From contig NZ_VLPS01000004.1 of NCBI RefSeq assembly GCF_007570865.1, forward strand, positions 1-64,000: a DNA stretch of 64,000 nt, in the 5' to 3' direction. Shown piece after piece: positions 28,377 through 40,900 of the stretch. The position numbers and the translations under genes were made by a program. The DNA comes from Atlantibacter subterraneus. Its GTDB lineage: Bacteria; Pseudomonadota; Gammaproteobacteria; Enterobacterales; Enterobacteriaceae. Within the stretch, counting starts at the first letter, position 1, and every line of letters begins with the position of its first letter. Below the pieces are notes generated by a model. It was given only the letters and a program-made list of their open reading frames with translations. It made no database searches and had not been told where the DNA came from.

Positions 28377-30509
28377 TTAAGCGATGGACGCCACATTGCT
28401 GTTACGCTGGGCGGTTTTGAGGATTTCATCACGCGGCCCGTCCGCCACCACCTGGCCGTTATCCATCACGATCACCCGGTCCACCAGCGCCAGCAGCGCC
28501 GGGCGATGGGTCACCAGTACCAGCGTGCGGCCCGTCAGCCACTGGTGCAGCTGGCGGATAATCAGGTTTTCCAGCTGTTCATCCATGTTCGCCGTAGGCT
28601 CGTCCATCAGCACGATTTGCGGGTTGCGGACGATCAGCCGGCTCAGCAGCACCATCTGGCGCTGGCCGCCGGACAACCCGCGCCCGCCTTCATTGATTAG
28701 CCGATCGAGGCTGGCGGCGTCCTGCTGCACCATGCCCAGCGCCCCGCTGATGCGCAGCGCCTGCAACAGCTCCGCCTCGGTGGCGTGCGGGTGGCCGAGC
28801 ATCAGGTTCTGGCGCAGGGTGCCGAAAAACAGCCGGGAATCCTGCGACAGATAGCCCACCTGGCGGCGCACATCGTTAGGATCGATATGTGCCAGGTCGA
28901 CGCCATCGATAATCACTTTGCCTTTACCGGGCTGCGCCTGGCCGCTAAGCAGCTTCAGCAGCGTCGATTTGCCCGCGCCGACTTTGCCGAGGATCGCCAC
29001 CCGCTCGCCGGGCTTGATCTCCAGCTTGCCGATGGACAGGGCGCGATCGCCCTTCTCTTCGTCGTAGCTGTATTGCGCATTCTGGAACTGGTAATGCCCC
29101 GCCAGCACCGGGCAGTGCGCCATCTTGCGCGAGGCTTCTCGATCCAGCGGTTTCTTCAGCAGTTCATTCAGCCCGTTCATGGCGGTTTTAGCGTGCTGCC
29201 AGCGGGAAAACACCATGGTTAACTGCATCAGCGGCGCGAGGGTGCGTGACGAGAGCAGGCTGCACGCCACCAGGGTCCCGGTGGTGATTTGCCCGTCGAG
29301 CACCAGATAGCTGCCGAATACCAGCATTCCGGCGTAGGTGATTTGCTGCACGGTAGAGGCCCAGCCGCTGAGGCGCGCGCCCCAGATGCGCTGCTTCATG
29401 CCGATGCTGGCTCCCACGTGGTGGGTGTGCTCCCACTGGCGCTGAAAGTACGGTTCCGCCTGTAATGCCTTGATGTCCTCCACCCCTTCGATGGATTCCA
29501 CCAGCACCGCGTTGCGGATCGCGCTTTCGCGCATCCCCTCTTTGGCGAGCTTCGCCATCGGCCACTGGATCAAAATCCCGGGGATCACAATCAGCGGGAT
29601 CGCCAGTAACGGGATCGCCACCAGCGGCCCGCCCACCAGCGCCATAATGGCGAGAAACAGCAGCACAAACGGAATATCCATCGCCGCCCCGACGGTGGTG
29701 GAAGTCAGTAGCTCGCGCACCTGATCGATTTCCCGCAACTGGGAGATAAACGATCCGGTGGATTTCGGGCGGGCGTCGTTTTTGATCGCCATCGCCCTGG
29801 CGAAAAACAGCGACGAAACCTGAAGATCGATATGCTTGCCCATAATGTCCGACACGTGGGTGCGCGCCAGGCGGATAAAAAACTCCAGCAGCGCCGCCAT
29901 CAGCACGCCGAAAAACAGCACCCACAGGGTTGGGAAGGACTGCGCAGGGATCACCCGGTCATAAACCTGCATTGAAAACAGGATCCCCGCCAGCGCCAGC
30001 ACGTTGCCCACCACCGACGCCAGCGAGATCTCCGCCAGCTTGCGTCCGGCGTGGCGGAAATGCCGCCAGAACCAGTGCGGCTCCCAGGCCTGGGCGAACT
30101 CATCAATACGCGGATCGTGGCTGCGGGCGGCGATACCGATCATCACCACCTGATCCTGTAACCGTTCCAGCAGCGTCGCCAGCGCCTCTTCGCGCACCAG
30201 ATCGCCACCGTCGCTCACCCAGTAACTGGCGAGGCCATCGCCGTCCAGCGCCTCGATCAGCACCAGGTTGCCGTCCTGACCCGGTACAATCACCGGCAGG
30301 TTTTGCGGGCTCCAGCGCATCCGGTCGCGGGGCATCATCTGGATTTGTAATCCTATTAACCCCGCCATGCGGGAAAGCCGCTGGGAGAGCGGCAGATTTT
30401 CAAACCAGCGCATCTGCTGGCGCACGGCGGGCGCATCGCTGGTCAGGCCAAAGCGGCCAGCGGCGCGGGTCATCGCAGCGACCCAGCTTGCGGTATCGGG
30501 CTGTTCCAT
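28377..30509 (-). CDS. Type I secretion ABC exporter (LapB family)
   Basis: This 710-residue protein is the inner-membrane ATPase that drives export of the large adhesin. An N-terminal C39-peptidase-like domain (about 1-130) lacks a catalytic Cys and so probably docks substrate without cleaving it. A six-helix transmembrane domain (about 160-440) follows. The nucleotide-binding domain has Walker A GKVGAGKST at 508-516, signature LSGGQ near 615, Walker B IVLMDEPTA and the H-loop THRP. It starts 23 bp after the outer membrane gene and precedes the HlyD-type gene, forming one operon. Confidence 0.92.
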   Translation of the reverse strand: MEQPDTASWVAAMTRAAGRFGLTSDAPAVRQQMRWFENLPLSQRLSRMAGLIGLQIQMMPRDRMRWSPQNLPVIVPGQDGNLVLIEALDGDGLASYWVSDGGDLVREEALATLLERLQDQVVMIGIAARSHDPRIDEFAQAWEPHWFWRHFRHAGRKLAEISLASVVGNVLALAGILFSMQVYDRVIPAQSFPTLWVLFFGVLMAALLEFFIRLARTHVSDIMGKHIDLQVSSLFFARAMAIKNDARPKSTGSFISQLREIDQVRELLTSTTVGAAMDIPFVLLFLAIMALVGGPLVAIPLLAIPLIVIPGILIQWPMAKLAKEGMRESAIRNAVLVESIEGVEDIKALQAEPYFQRQWEHTHHVGASIGMKQRIWGARLSGWASTVQQITYAGMLVFGSYLVLDGQITTGTLVACSLLSSRTLAPLMQLTMVFSRWQHAKTAMNGLNELLKKPLDREASRKMAHCPVLAGHYQFQNAQYSYDEEKGDRALSIGKLEIKPGERVAILGKVGAGKSTLLKLLSGQAQPGKGKVIIDGVDLAHIDPNDVRRQVGYLSQDSRLFFGTLRQNLMLGHPHATEAELLQALRISGALGMVQQDAASLDRLINEGGRGLSGGQRQMVLLSRLIVRNPQIVLMDEPTANMDEQLENLIIRQLHQWLTGRTLVLVTHRPALLALVDRVIVMDNGQVVADGPRDEILKTAQRNSNVASIA

Positions 30510-30532
30510 ACTGACTCCTTCACATGCGCTGC

Positions 30533-31888
30533 CTATAACGACGGCAGGCTGTCTCCTGTTAAACGGGTGCGCTCGATGCCCAACATATCGAGCAAATTAT
30601 CTACCGCTCCGGCGTAGCGCACGGCGGCGTCCCAGGCGTCGTAGCGGGCGACGATGGCGGCGCTTTCCGCCGAAAACACGTCCTGCTCAACGCTCAGCAA
30701 ATCATTCAGGCTGCGCTTGCTTAACTGGTACTCGTCGCGATAGACCCCGCGCGCCTGGCCTGCGCTTAACAGTTGCAGTTCACCGGCCTGCTGGCGCTGC
30801 TGCGCGCCGGTTAAATCCGCCCACGCGGTGGCGGCCTTTTGGTTTACCTCAAGCTTGCTGGCTTCCACCTGGGCGCGGGCGTTGGCCCGATCGCCTTCGG
30901 CGGCATCTACCCTGGCGCTTACCGCGCCGCCCTGATACAGCGGCGCGTCCACCACCAGCTGCACTTCATCATCCCAGTAATCGCCATTGTCGTTCTGATA
31001 GCGGGTGCGGCCCGCCTGCACCGAAATGGTCGGATAGTGCTGCGCCCTGGCCTGGCGGATGCGCTCTTCCGAGGCCAACTGCTTCGCCTGGGCGCTGCGC
31101 ACCGCGTTGTTCTGGTCATAAGGCAGGGATTTGAGCGAGATTTTTTGCTTCATCAAATCGTCAGGCAGATCCGGCAGATTGTCGGAGACCACCCCGGTCA
31201 GCACGCTGAGCGACGCCTGCGCTGAGCGCATCTGCGCCTGATACTGCTCATAAGTGGCATTCATGGCGGCGATGCGCGTGCTGGCCTGCAATACGTCGGA
31301 CTGGGAGCTCAGCCCCGCTCCGGCGCGCAGTTTGGCCATTTCGCGTACCGACTCCAGCGAACTGCGGTTGCGTTCCGCCGCCTTCGCCAGCGCCTGGTAG
31401 CGCTTGACCTGCAAATAGGATTGCAGCGTTTCCATGCCGACCTGATTCAGGGTGGTATACAGATCGTACTGATAAGCGGTCGACAGGTTTTCCTGCTCGT
31501 CAATGCTGCCGCCGGTTTTCCCAAAGTCCCACAGCAGCTGCTTCAGGTTGATGCCTGCCGCCGCGTTACTGTTTAGCGACCCCGCGGAGTCGGTGCGGTG
31601 AGTGCGTCCGGCGTTGCCGGTAAGCGCGACTTGCGGAAACCACGCGCTTTCCGCTTCGGAGAGATTGGCTTTCCCGACCTGGATTTGCGCCGAGGCCTGG
31701 GCGATTTTTGGATTGCGGGCAAAGGCCCGCAAAATGGCTTCTTTAATCGTCAGTTGCGCCTGAAAGGCTTCGGTTGGCGCGGTTTGCCAGCGAAAATTCT
31801 CTTGCGCCGCCGCACTTCCGGTATTGCACAACGCCACGGCGACCAGCAGCGCTGTCGCCGTGCGTTGATACACAGGTTTTATCGTCAT
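30533..31888 (-). CDS. TolC-like outer membrane channel of type I secretion
   Basis: This 451-residue protein is the outer membrane exit duct of the adhesin exporter (LapE/AggA type). It has a signal peptide (about 1-28, cleavage near AAAQ) and the two TolC-type repeat halves with long periplasmic helices (LRAFARNPKIAQASAQIQVG, LQASTRIAAMNATYEQYQAQ). It is the first of the three secretion genes after the adhesin. A GC-rich hairpin lies just before its AAGGTGG ribosome site, in the 99-bp gap after the adhesin stop. Confidence 0.9.
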   Translation of the reverse strand: MTIKPVYQRTATALLVAVALCNTGSAAAQENFRWQTAPTEAFQAQLTIKEAILRAFARNPKIAQASAQIQVGKANLSEAESAWFPQVALTGNAGRTHRTDSAGSLNSNAAAGINLKQLLWDFGKTGGSIDEQENLSTAYQYDLYTTLNQVGMETLQSYLQVKRYQALAKAAERNRSSLESVREMAKLRAGAGLSSQSDVLQASTRIAAMNATYEQYQAQMRSAQASLSVLTGVVSDNLPDLPDDLMKQKISLKSLPYDQNNAVRSAQAKQLASEERIRQARAQHYPTISVQAGRTRYQNDNGDYWDDEVQLVVDAPLYQGGAVSARVDAAEGDRANARAQVEASKLEVNQKAATAWADLTGAQQRQQAGELQLLSAGQARGVYRDEYQLSKRSLNDLLSVEQDVFSAESAAIVARYDAWDAAVRYAGAVDNLLDMLGIERTRLTGDSLPSL

Positions 31889-31905
31889 AGGGTTCCACCT
31901 TGTAA

Positions 31906-31923
31906 AGCCGCCCGCAGGCGGCT
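31906..31923 (-). terminator. Hairpin between adhesin and secretion genes
   Basis: On the minus strand AGCCGCC pairs with GGCGGCT around four bases and is followed by only three T. It could be a partial terminator or an mRNA end-point that lowers expression of the exporter relative to the adhesin. Confidence 0.4.
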
Positions 31924-31987
31924 GGTGATATTGTTAGAGGTCATGGCCTCATCCCTGAGCTCCCTGCATCCCTGCCTGTGTCGCCCG

Positions 31988-34900
31988 TTAAACCACGTTG
32001 ACGTGTAACCCGTGTTGCACCAGCACATCCCCCAGGGTGTTGGTCTGCGAACTGTTGTGGTAAACATCAAACTGCACGCCATCCACTTCGCGCTGCCCGC
32101 TGACCTGCCAGATATCGCCCTGTCCTTTCACCAGATTCACCTGGTCGCCGTTGCTGCCTTTGATCAGCAGATCGTCTTCCGGTTTGTCGGTGATGGTCAG
32201 CGCTTCGTTGAGATCGAGGGTGATGGCGTTAGTGCCGGACTGGCCCAAATCGAAAATTTCGATGTTGTGCAATTTGCCGGTCAGCGCGGTGAGGTCGAGA
32301 GTCATATTGATGCCGTCGAGCATCAGGGTATCGGTGCCCGCCCCCGCGTCGATGGAGGTAAAGCCCAGGGTCGAAAGGTGGATGGTATCGTTGCCCTCAC
32401 TGCCCTGAAGCGTCTCCCCGCTCTGGTACGTGCCGTCGGCCAGATCGATACTCACGCCGCCAATGGTGAAGCTGCTGAGTTCGCTATCAGTGGTGGTTTG
32501 CGGCTCGGCAAATCTCGCCGCATCATCCTGCATCGACGTAGCGGTTTGCTGTTCCTGAGTCTCAGCTGGCTCCTGCTGTACCTCGGCGGTTGCCGCCAGC
32601 AGCGAGAAGGTTTCCGCATCGGCCTGGGTGACGGTGAAGCCCGCTGGCGGCTCGGTGGAGATGATATTGCCGCCCAGCCCCACGTTCAGATAGCCGGTGT
32701 TACCCGCCACATCGGTGGAGTAGATCGTCAACACGCTGGACAGCGACAGCAGTTGCAGAATATTTAGCCCCAGACCAAGATTCGCCGACCAGTTGCCGTT
32801 GGCATCGGTGATCGCCGTGGTGGTGACGGTGTTATTCAGCAGCGACAGATGCACCACCGCGCCAGGCCCCAGGTTGCGCGAGCCGCCGTTCAGGGTCAGC
32901 CCTTTCGACAGCAGCGTCAGCAGGTTGAGCGATTGCAGGGCATTGAAGGTCAATTCCGGCGTAGTGAGTTTCACCGTCACATCGGTACTGGTGCGGTTGA
33001 CGTTACCCACGCTGTCGGTGACCGCCACGCCCACTTTCAGCGCGCCGTTTGCCAGCCCGCTGAGCACATTGCTGCTCAGTGCCAGCGACCATGTGCCGTC
33101 CGGATTGACCGTGGCGTTATACGGCGTATTCCCCAGGGTCACCACCACACTCGCGCCGGAGCCTGAACCGGTAATTCGCCCGCTGAGGATCTGCCCGGAG
33201 CTGGCTTCGCTCACGTTCAGGTAGTTATCGTTGCCAAACAGCGAGGTCAGCGAGATGGTCGGCAGCAGGCTGGTCACTACGTTCAACAGCCCGCTGGTAT
33301 TGGCGCTGTTGCCAGCGGCGTTGGTCAACGAGGCGTTAACCGTCAGCGTGCCGTCCAGCAGTTGACCGAGATCGGTTTGCGAAACCGGAATCGACCATCT
33401 TCCGTCTGCGCCTACCGTCGTCTGATAGGTTTTACTGCCTAATGTCAGGTTGACCTGCGCACCGATGGCATTGCTACTGCTACCGGTGATCACTTTGGCG
33501 CTCAGAATATCGGTGGCGTTCAGGCCGCCGTCACCGAACAGCGGATCGAGGATAATCGACGGCAGCGCAGCGATAGAGACCAGCAGATTTTGCGTGCCCT
33601 GCGCCAGGTTGCCCACTGCGTCCTGGGCGGTTACCGATATCAGTTGGCTGCCATCCTGCAAGCCCTGCAATACCGTACCCGGCAGCGACAACTGCCAGCT
33701 GCCGTCCGCCGCAATAGTAGTGCTCAGCGCCAGCGGTCCGACATTCACGGTAACCTGCGTTCCCGCCGCCAGATTGGTGGAGCTGCCGCTCAGGATCTGG
33801 TTGGTCAGCAGATCGGTCAGGCTCAGGTTGCCGTCGCCAAACGGCGTATTAACGGTCAGCGTCGGCACGGCATTGATAATGCTGTTCAGCACTTTGTTGC
33901 CGGTTGCCACGTTGCCCGCAGCATCCTGCACCGTCGCAGTGACGTTAAGTGCGCCATCCGGCAGCAGGCGCAGCACATCAGGCTGGACCTGAACCGACCA
34001 GACGCCGTTATTGATGGTGGCTTCCAGCGGCGCAGCGTTGCCGATCCGCACCAGCACCGTTCCGCTGGCGAGATTGCCCACCGTCCCGCTGATCGTCTGG
34101 GCGACGCCGGTTTCCAGCGCATTGAGTAAACCGTCGCCAAACACGGTATCGACCACGACCGTCGGGAGGTTGGTCAATCCGATGGTGATCGGTGAGGTAC
34201 CCGGCACCTGGCTGGTATTGCCATTCGGCGTGGTGATGGTCACCGTCGGGGTAAACACGCCGTCCGACAGCAGCGCCAGCTGGGCCGGGCCGACGTTAAT
34301 GGTGAACGCCCCGTTGCTGGCGACCACGCCGGCGAAGGTTCTGCCGCCGATATCCACCGAAACGCTGGAGCCCGCTGGCGCATTACCGACCACGCCGGTA
34401 ATGGTCTGGGTTGCCAGCGCATCTACCGCATTCAGCAGGCCGTCGCCAAATGTCGTCAGGGTGTTCAGCACCGGTTGCAACAGGTCAAGACGCAACGTGT
34501 TTTCCACGTCAGCGACGTTGCCGTTCTGGTCAGTGGCCGTAATGCTGACCGGAACCGTCCCGCTACCCACGGTTTGCAGAATATCGCGAACTTCTGGGGT
34601 TAACGCCACCGACCAGCGGCCATCCGCGCCGACCGTGGTGGTTAACAGCGGCGCATTGCCGATGCTGATATTCAGCGTCTGGCCCGCCAGCCCGGTCGCC
34701 GTACCGCTCACCAGCCCGGACAGTAAATCAGGAATGCTAAGGGTGCCGTCGCCGAACAGCGGATCGAGCGCCAGGGTCGGCAGATTACGCAGCGCCACCG
34801 TCAGGCTGATGGTGTCCGACACCACGTTGCCAAAGGTATCGCTGACCGCTACCTGGAGCGCCGCCGTACCGTCCGGCAGCGCGGCCAGCACCGCCTGCGG

Positions 34901-37900
34901 CAGCGTCACGGCCCACTGGGTGCCATTCAGCACCGCCTGATAGGTGTTGCCCGCCAGGGTGACCGCTACGCCTGCCACGTTTTCCACCGTGGAGAGCGTC
35001 CCGGTCACCAGCTGATCGGTGGTGCTGTCCAGCACGTTAATAATGTTATCGCCCGCTGCAATCACATCGCCAATCACCGGCAGATCGCTGAGCGCCAGAC
35101 GCACGTCAATGATTTCGTTGGTGGTGTTGCCGTTAGCGTCGGTGACGTTCAGTTGCAGAGAAACGGTATCGGTGAGGATCTGCGACCAAAGCTCCGGCGG
35201 GAAATCAATGGCGAAGCGGCCATCCGGCCCGACGGCCACCACCGGCAGCGTGATATCGGTGCCGATCAGCGTCGCTTCCACCGTTGCGCCGCGATAATCC
35301 CCGGTAATGGTGCCTGTCAGGGTCTGGGTAAGCAGCGATTCGGCCACGTTCAGGATGCCGTCCCCGCCGATCAGATCTTCTACCAGCACGCCCAAACCAC
35401 GGTTGAGCGCGACGTTAAGCGCCACGTTATTGGTTGAGGTGTTGCCCGCCGCGTCGGTAGAGGTAATGGAAATCACCTGCGCGCCGTCGAACAGCGTGGT
35501 GAGATCCAGATCCGTGGAGTTAATCGTCCAGCGTCCGTCCGGCCCGACCAGCGCTTCGGCGATCAGCGGTCCAACACGCACCGTCACCGTTTCACCAGGA
35601 TCGCCCTGTCCGCCCAACAATACGCCAGGGATCGCTGTGGCCGTGGTGAGCAACGCAGGCACGCCCAGGGTATCCACCACCAGCAGCGGCGCGTCTTTGT
35701 CGACGGTAATCGGACGCACTTCCGAATCCGGGTTGCCTGCCACATCGGTCATCGATGCAGTGACATCCAGCGTGCCGTTCGGCAGCGCCGCGACCTGCGC
35801 GGGCGTCAGCGTCACGCTCCAGTTGCCCGCGCTGTCGACGGTGCTGTATAGCGTTTGCCCGTTCAGGGTAACCGTCACGGTACGGCCCTGCTCGCCAACC
35901 GCAGTACCGGTAATGATCAACGGCTGATTGCTTTCGCTGGCGCTAATCACATCATCACCCGAAATCGCATTGATGGTGATGGTCGGCGGCGTGGTATCGA
36001 CAATTACGCTGGTATTGCCCGTCGTCACCGGTTCGGCGACGGTGGTACCAATGACGGTGTAATCGGTCTGCGCCGCAAATACCGCCGACGGCACGTCGAG
36101 CGTCCAGTCCCCGTTAGCATCAATCACCGCATTGCCGACCTCGACGCCGTTAACGGTGATCGTCACTTCCTGCCCTGCCGCAAAGCCGGTGGTGCGCCCG
36201 GAGATCGCCACCGTCTCACCGCTCAGTTCGCTGGCGTTCAGGTAGCCATCGGTGCCCGGCGGGTTAATAGTGACGCTGTACTCCGGCGGCTGGGTGTTGA
36301 TAGCAACGTCGATTGGCTCAGAGGTCGCCGGGTTCTGCGCCCGGTCGCTGACGGCCGCCGTAATGGTGGTATCGCCCTGCGTGAGCAGCGCCATTTGCTG
36401 CGGCGTCAGTTGCAGCGACCAGCCGCCGCCAGGCTGTACGGTGGTGGTGTACTGCTGATTGCCCAGCGTCACCGTCACGGTTTGCCCCGCTTCTACGTTG
36501 GTGGTGGTACCGCTAATGGTCTGGATCTGCTGGCTTTCCGCAAAGCTCAATGCACCGTCTTCAAACGGAAGCGCTACGGTGATGGTCGGTGGGACGATCG
36601 CAATGTTCACCGGTACGGTGGTGCTGCCGGTGTTATCCGCCCCATCGGTAATGGTCACCACCACGCTTTGCGGGCCGTTCGGGACGCCATCAAGACTATT
36701 CGGGCCCAGGTTGAGGGTCCAGCTATTGCCAGACACGTCTGCAGTGAACGGCACGCCACCAATGGTAACGATGACCGTAGTGTCTTCCGGCACGCCGGTA
36801 GTCAATGCACCGCTCAACTGAGTCGTGCCATCCGATTCCGCCACGTTCACGTAACCATCAGTAAAGATCGGGGTGTTAATGGTGACGGTGGGCGGTGTCA
36901 GCGCGGCGGTAAACGGCACATCCAGCGGCGTCTGGTTGCCATACTGATCCTGTGCGATGACCGTGATGGAGTGCGGGCCATTTTCCAGCGACTGCAACGC
37001 GCCCGCAGGCAGCGGCACGCTCCAGGTACCTTCCGGCGTCACGGTTGCCACATAGCGAGCGCCATCTACGTCGATAGTGACGGTGACGTACTGGTTCGGC
37101 CCGGTTACGCCGGTCGTCCCCGTCAGCGTCAGTGGACCAGCGGCTTCGGCGATATTCAGGAAGTCATCATCGCCGAACAGGCTGGTGATCGCTGGCGTCG
37201 GCAGCGCGGTCTGTACCTGATAGGTTAAGTCGGCGGTATCGCTGTTCAGCGCGGCGTCGGTCACTTCCACAGTCATGGTCGGCGTGGTTCCCGTCGCCAG
37301 ACCGGCAAAGGCGGTGGTGGGCAGTGTCACGCTCCATTCGCCACGTTCATTCACGGTGCCGAGGTAGTCTTCGCCGTTAAAGGTGAGCGTCACGGTTTGC
37401 CCTGCGCCGGTCACGCCCGTTGAACCACGGATCACCTGCGGCGTCTGGGTTTCAGCATAGTTGAGTACGCCGTCGCCAAACGGGGTCATAAAGGTCGCCA
37501 CTGGCACGGTGTTGATCACTACGCCAAAACTGCTGTTGCCGGGGGAGGTGTTACCCGCTACATCGGTGACCACTACCGTCACCGGCAGCGTGCCGTCCGG
37601 TAATGCGTTCAGCTGTTCCGGCGTCAGCGGCAGCGTCCAACTGCCGTCCGGGTTCACTGTGGCAATCTGCGCCGGGCCGTTGTTAATGCTCACGGTCACC
37701 TGAGCGATATCTTCCGCCGCCAGGCCGGTAGTGCCGCCCAGCGCGCCGCCTGCGTCCGCTTCATCGCTATTGAGCGTGCCGTCGGTAAACGGCGGGGTCA
37801 GGGTCGGCACCGGCAGCGCGTCGGTGCGCACCTCGAAGGTTTCCACCGGGCTGGTGTTGGTGTTACCCGCTTTGTCGGTTACGGTCACGGTGACATCGTA

Positions 37901-40900
37901 AGCGCCATCCACCAGGTTTTGCAGCAAATCGGCTGGAAGCTGTACCGTCCAGTTGCCCTGGTCATCTACGGTTCCGGCAATCGGTGCCAGCCCTTCAATA
38001 TTCACTACCACGCTCTGACCGCTACCGCTAATCCCGGTGGTGCCGGTCAGGGTCTGGCCAACGCTGGCCTCTGCCTGGTTCAGGTAGCCATCGGTAAATA
38101 ACTCGTCCGGCAACGTTGCCTGCAACTCGGTTAGCAGCAATTCAATATTGGCGCTGGTGCTGGCTGGGTTGCCGTAAGCGTCCACGGCTTCAGCAGTCAG
38201 TACGTATTGCCCGCTTGCAAAGTTGTTGAATTCACCGGTGTCGATGGTGACGCTCCACACTCCGCCAGTAACGATCCCGGTTCCCAACTGTGTTTCGCCA
38301 AGATAGATAGCAACCTCAGTGCCATCAGCAAGCCCGGTGGCGGTCCCGGTGATTTCTCCACCCGCGTCCGCCTCATCAATATTGACCAGGTTATCATCGA
38401 ACACTGCGTTCAGCGTCAGGGTCGGCAGCACCGTGCCCACATCGAGCGGCAGCGGTTCGCGCGTTTCGTTGCCTTGCGGATCGGTAACGACCACTTCCAG
38501 TGCATTCGGCCCCTGATCGAGCGCCTTCAGATCCTGCGACGGCAGCGTCAGTTGCCAGCTTCCGTCGATCCCCGCCTGGGTGGTGATGGTGTTGCCATTA
38601 AGCGTCAGCGACACCGTCGATCCCGCCGCGGTGGTGCCGGTGAGTAGCTGATCGGCACCCGCTTCGGCCAGGTTCAGACGGCCATCAAGGTAGAATCCTG
38701 TTTCGTTGATGATGACGTCAGGGCCGCTGGTATCTACGGTAATCGGATAGCTAATCGTCGCTTCATTCAGCGCCGGATCGAGCGCCGTGACCACCAGGTT
38801 ATAGCCTTGATCGGCGAGCGCCTGAAGATCGGCTGGCTGAATAGTGGCCTGCCATTTGCCGTCCGGGCCAATGGTCGCGGTGTAATTGCCATCGCCAAGG
38901 GTGATGTTCACCAGGGTGCCCTGCGGCAGGTTGCGCGATCCGCCGGTCACGATCAGCGGCAGATCCTGCTCCTGGGCGTTGATCACATCGTCCCCGGCCA
39001 CCACGTCCACCGTCAGGCTCGGCTGATTATCCGGGCTGGCGATGAAATTAACGGTACGGGTAGTGCTGGCCGGGTTGCCTGCGGTATCGGTCACCGTAGC
39101 GGTGATAACCTGCGGACCGTCGGCAACCAGCGCCAGATCCGTAGCGAGCACATCCACCGTCCAGCTACCGTCAGCCAGTACGGGGGCGCGATACTCTACG
39201 CCATTCAGGGTCAGCACCACTTCGCGGCCCGTCTCAACAAAGGTGGTGGTGCCGGAAAGCGTAACCAGATCCTGCGCTTCAGTGGCGTTGATGTAGTCGT
39301 CGCCGGACACAGGATCCAGCGTCAGGGTCGGTGCGCTCAGCGGATCGGTGTTTAACGTGAGGGTTGCGGTTTCAGTCGTGCTGTTGCCCACCGCATCACT
39401 CGCCGTGACGGTCACCGTGACCGGGCCGTCCGGCAGATTGCTCAGCGCGTTGGCTGGAATGGTCGCGCTCCAGATATTCCCTTCCTGGATCAGCGCGCTG
39501 TATTTCTGGCCGTTGAGATCGACGATCACGTACTGCGCCCGCTCAGGGTCGAACGGCCCTGCGGTACCGCTGATGACGATCTCCTGTTTCGCCTCGGCGA
39601 TGTTGACGATGTTATCGCCCGCGATAGGTGCAATAGTCAGCGTCGGCGGCGTGGTATCAACTTGCAGGCTGCTTTCCAGGGTGTTGCTGTTGCCTGCGGC
39701 ATCGGTGGCCGTGACCACCAGCGCGTTCGGGCCTTCAGCCAGATCCGCCAGCGCGGTACCAGGAACCGCCACGCTCCAGTTGCCGTTGGCGTCTACGGTG
39801 GCGGTCAGGGTAGCGGTGCCCAGCGTGACGGTGACGGTCTGCCCCGCGCCGTTTACGCCGGTAGTGCCGCTCAGCGCTCCGCCGCTCAGCTCGCTGCCGC
39901 TGACGATACCGTCGGTAAACGGCGTATTGAGCGTCGGCTCTGGCGTCTGATGGGTCAGTACGTTGAAGCTGTGGGCGGTGGAAATCGGGTTGCCATCGGC
40001 ATCAATGCCCGACACGGTGAGCGTCGCGGTGCCGTCAGCCAGCGCGGCGGCATCCGCCTGCGGAACCAGCGCGCTCCATGTGCCACCTGCCGTCACGGTC
40101 GCCGGGTACTGTTTGCCGTTCAGGGTTACGGTCAGCACGGTGCCTTCCGTAAGATTGACGCTGTTACCGGTGATGGTGAATCCATCGGCCAGATCGGCAA
40201 CGCCGAGGATGTTATCGCCGGTGATCGGATCGAGGGTGAGCGAGCTGGTGTCGAGATTCACGGTGAAGGTCCGATCCGCGCTGGCCGCGTTGCCTGCCGC
40301 ATCGGTGACCGTCACGGTCAACGTTTGTTCACCATCGGCCAGCGCGCCGATTGCCGCCTGCGGCACCGCCACGCTCCAGCGCCCGGCGGCATCCACAAAA
40401 CCGGTCCAGCTCTCGCCGTTAATCGTCACGGTCACTTCGCGCCCGGCTTCCACGTTCAGGGTATAACCGGTAATCGTCACGTCCGCGAGCACTTCGCCCG
40501 CATCAAGAATATTGTTGGTGGTTACCGGATCGATCACCACGCGCGGCTGCTGTTGCGGATCGGTATCCACGGTAATCAGATGGGTAATGGTCGTGGCGTT
40601 GCCCGCACCGTCGGTGGCGGTAACGGTCACGGCGATCGGGCCGCTCGGCAGCGCCTGGAGATCCTGCGCCGGGATCGGCAGTTCCCAGCCGCCCAGCGAG
40701 CCGGTAATGGTCTGATAGGTTACGCCGTTAATCACGATGGTTACCGGCTGACCGCCTTCCGCTCCGGGCGCAAACCCGCTCAGCGTTTGCTGTACGCCCG
40801 CTTCCGCCACGTTGAGAATATCATCACCGGTAAACGGCAATACCGTTACCGTTGGCGGCGTGACATCCACCGTAAAGCTTTCGTTGATCGGTACCACGTT

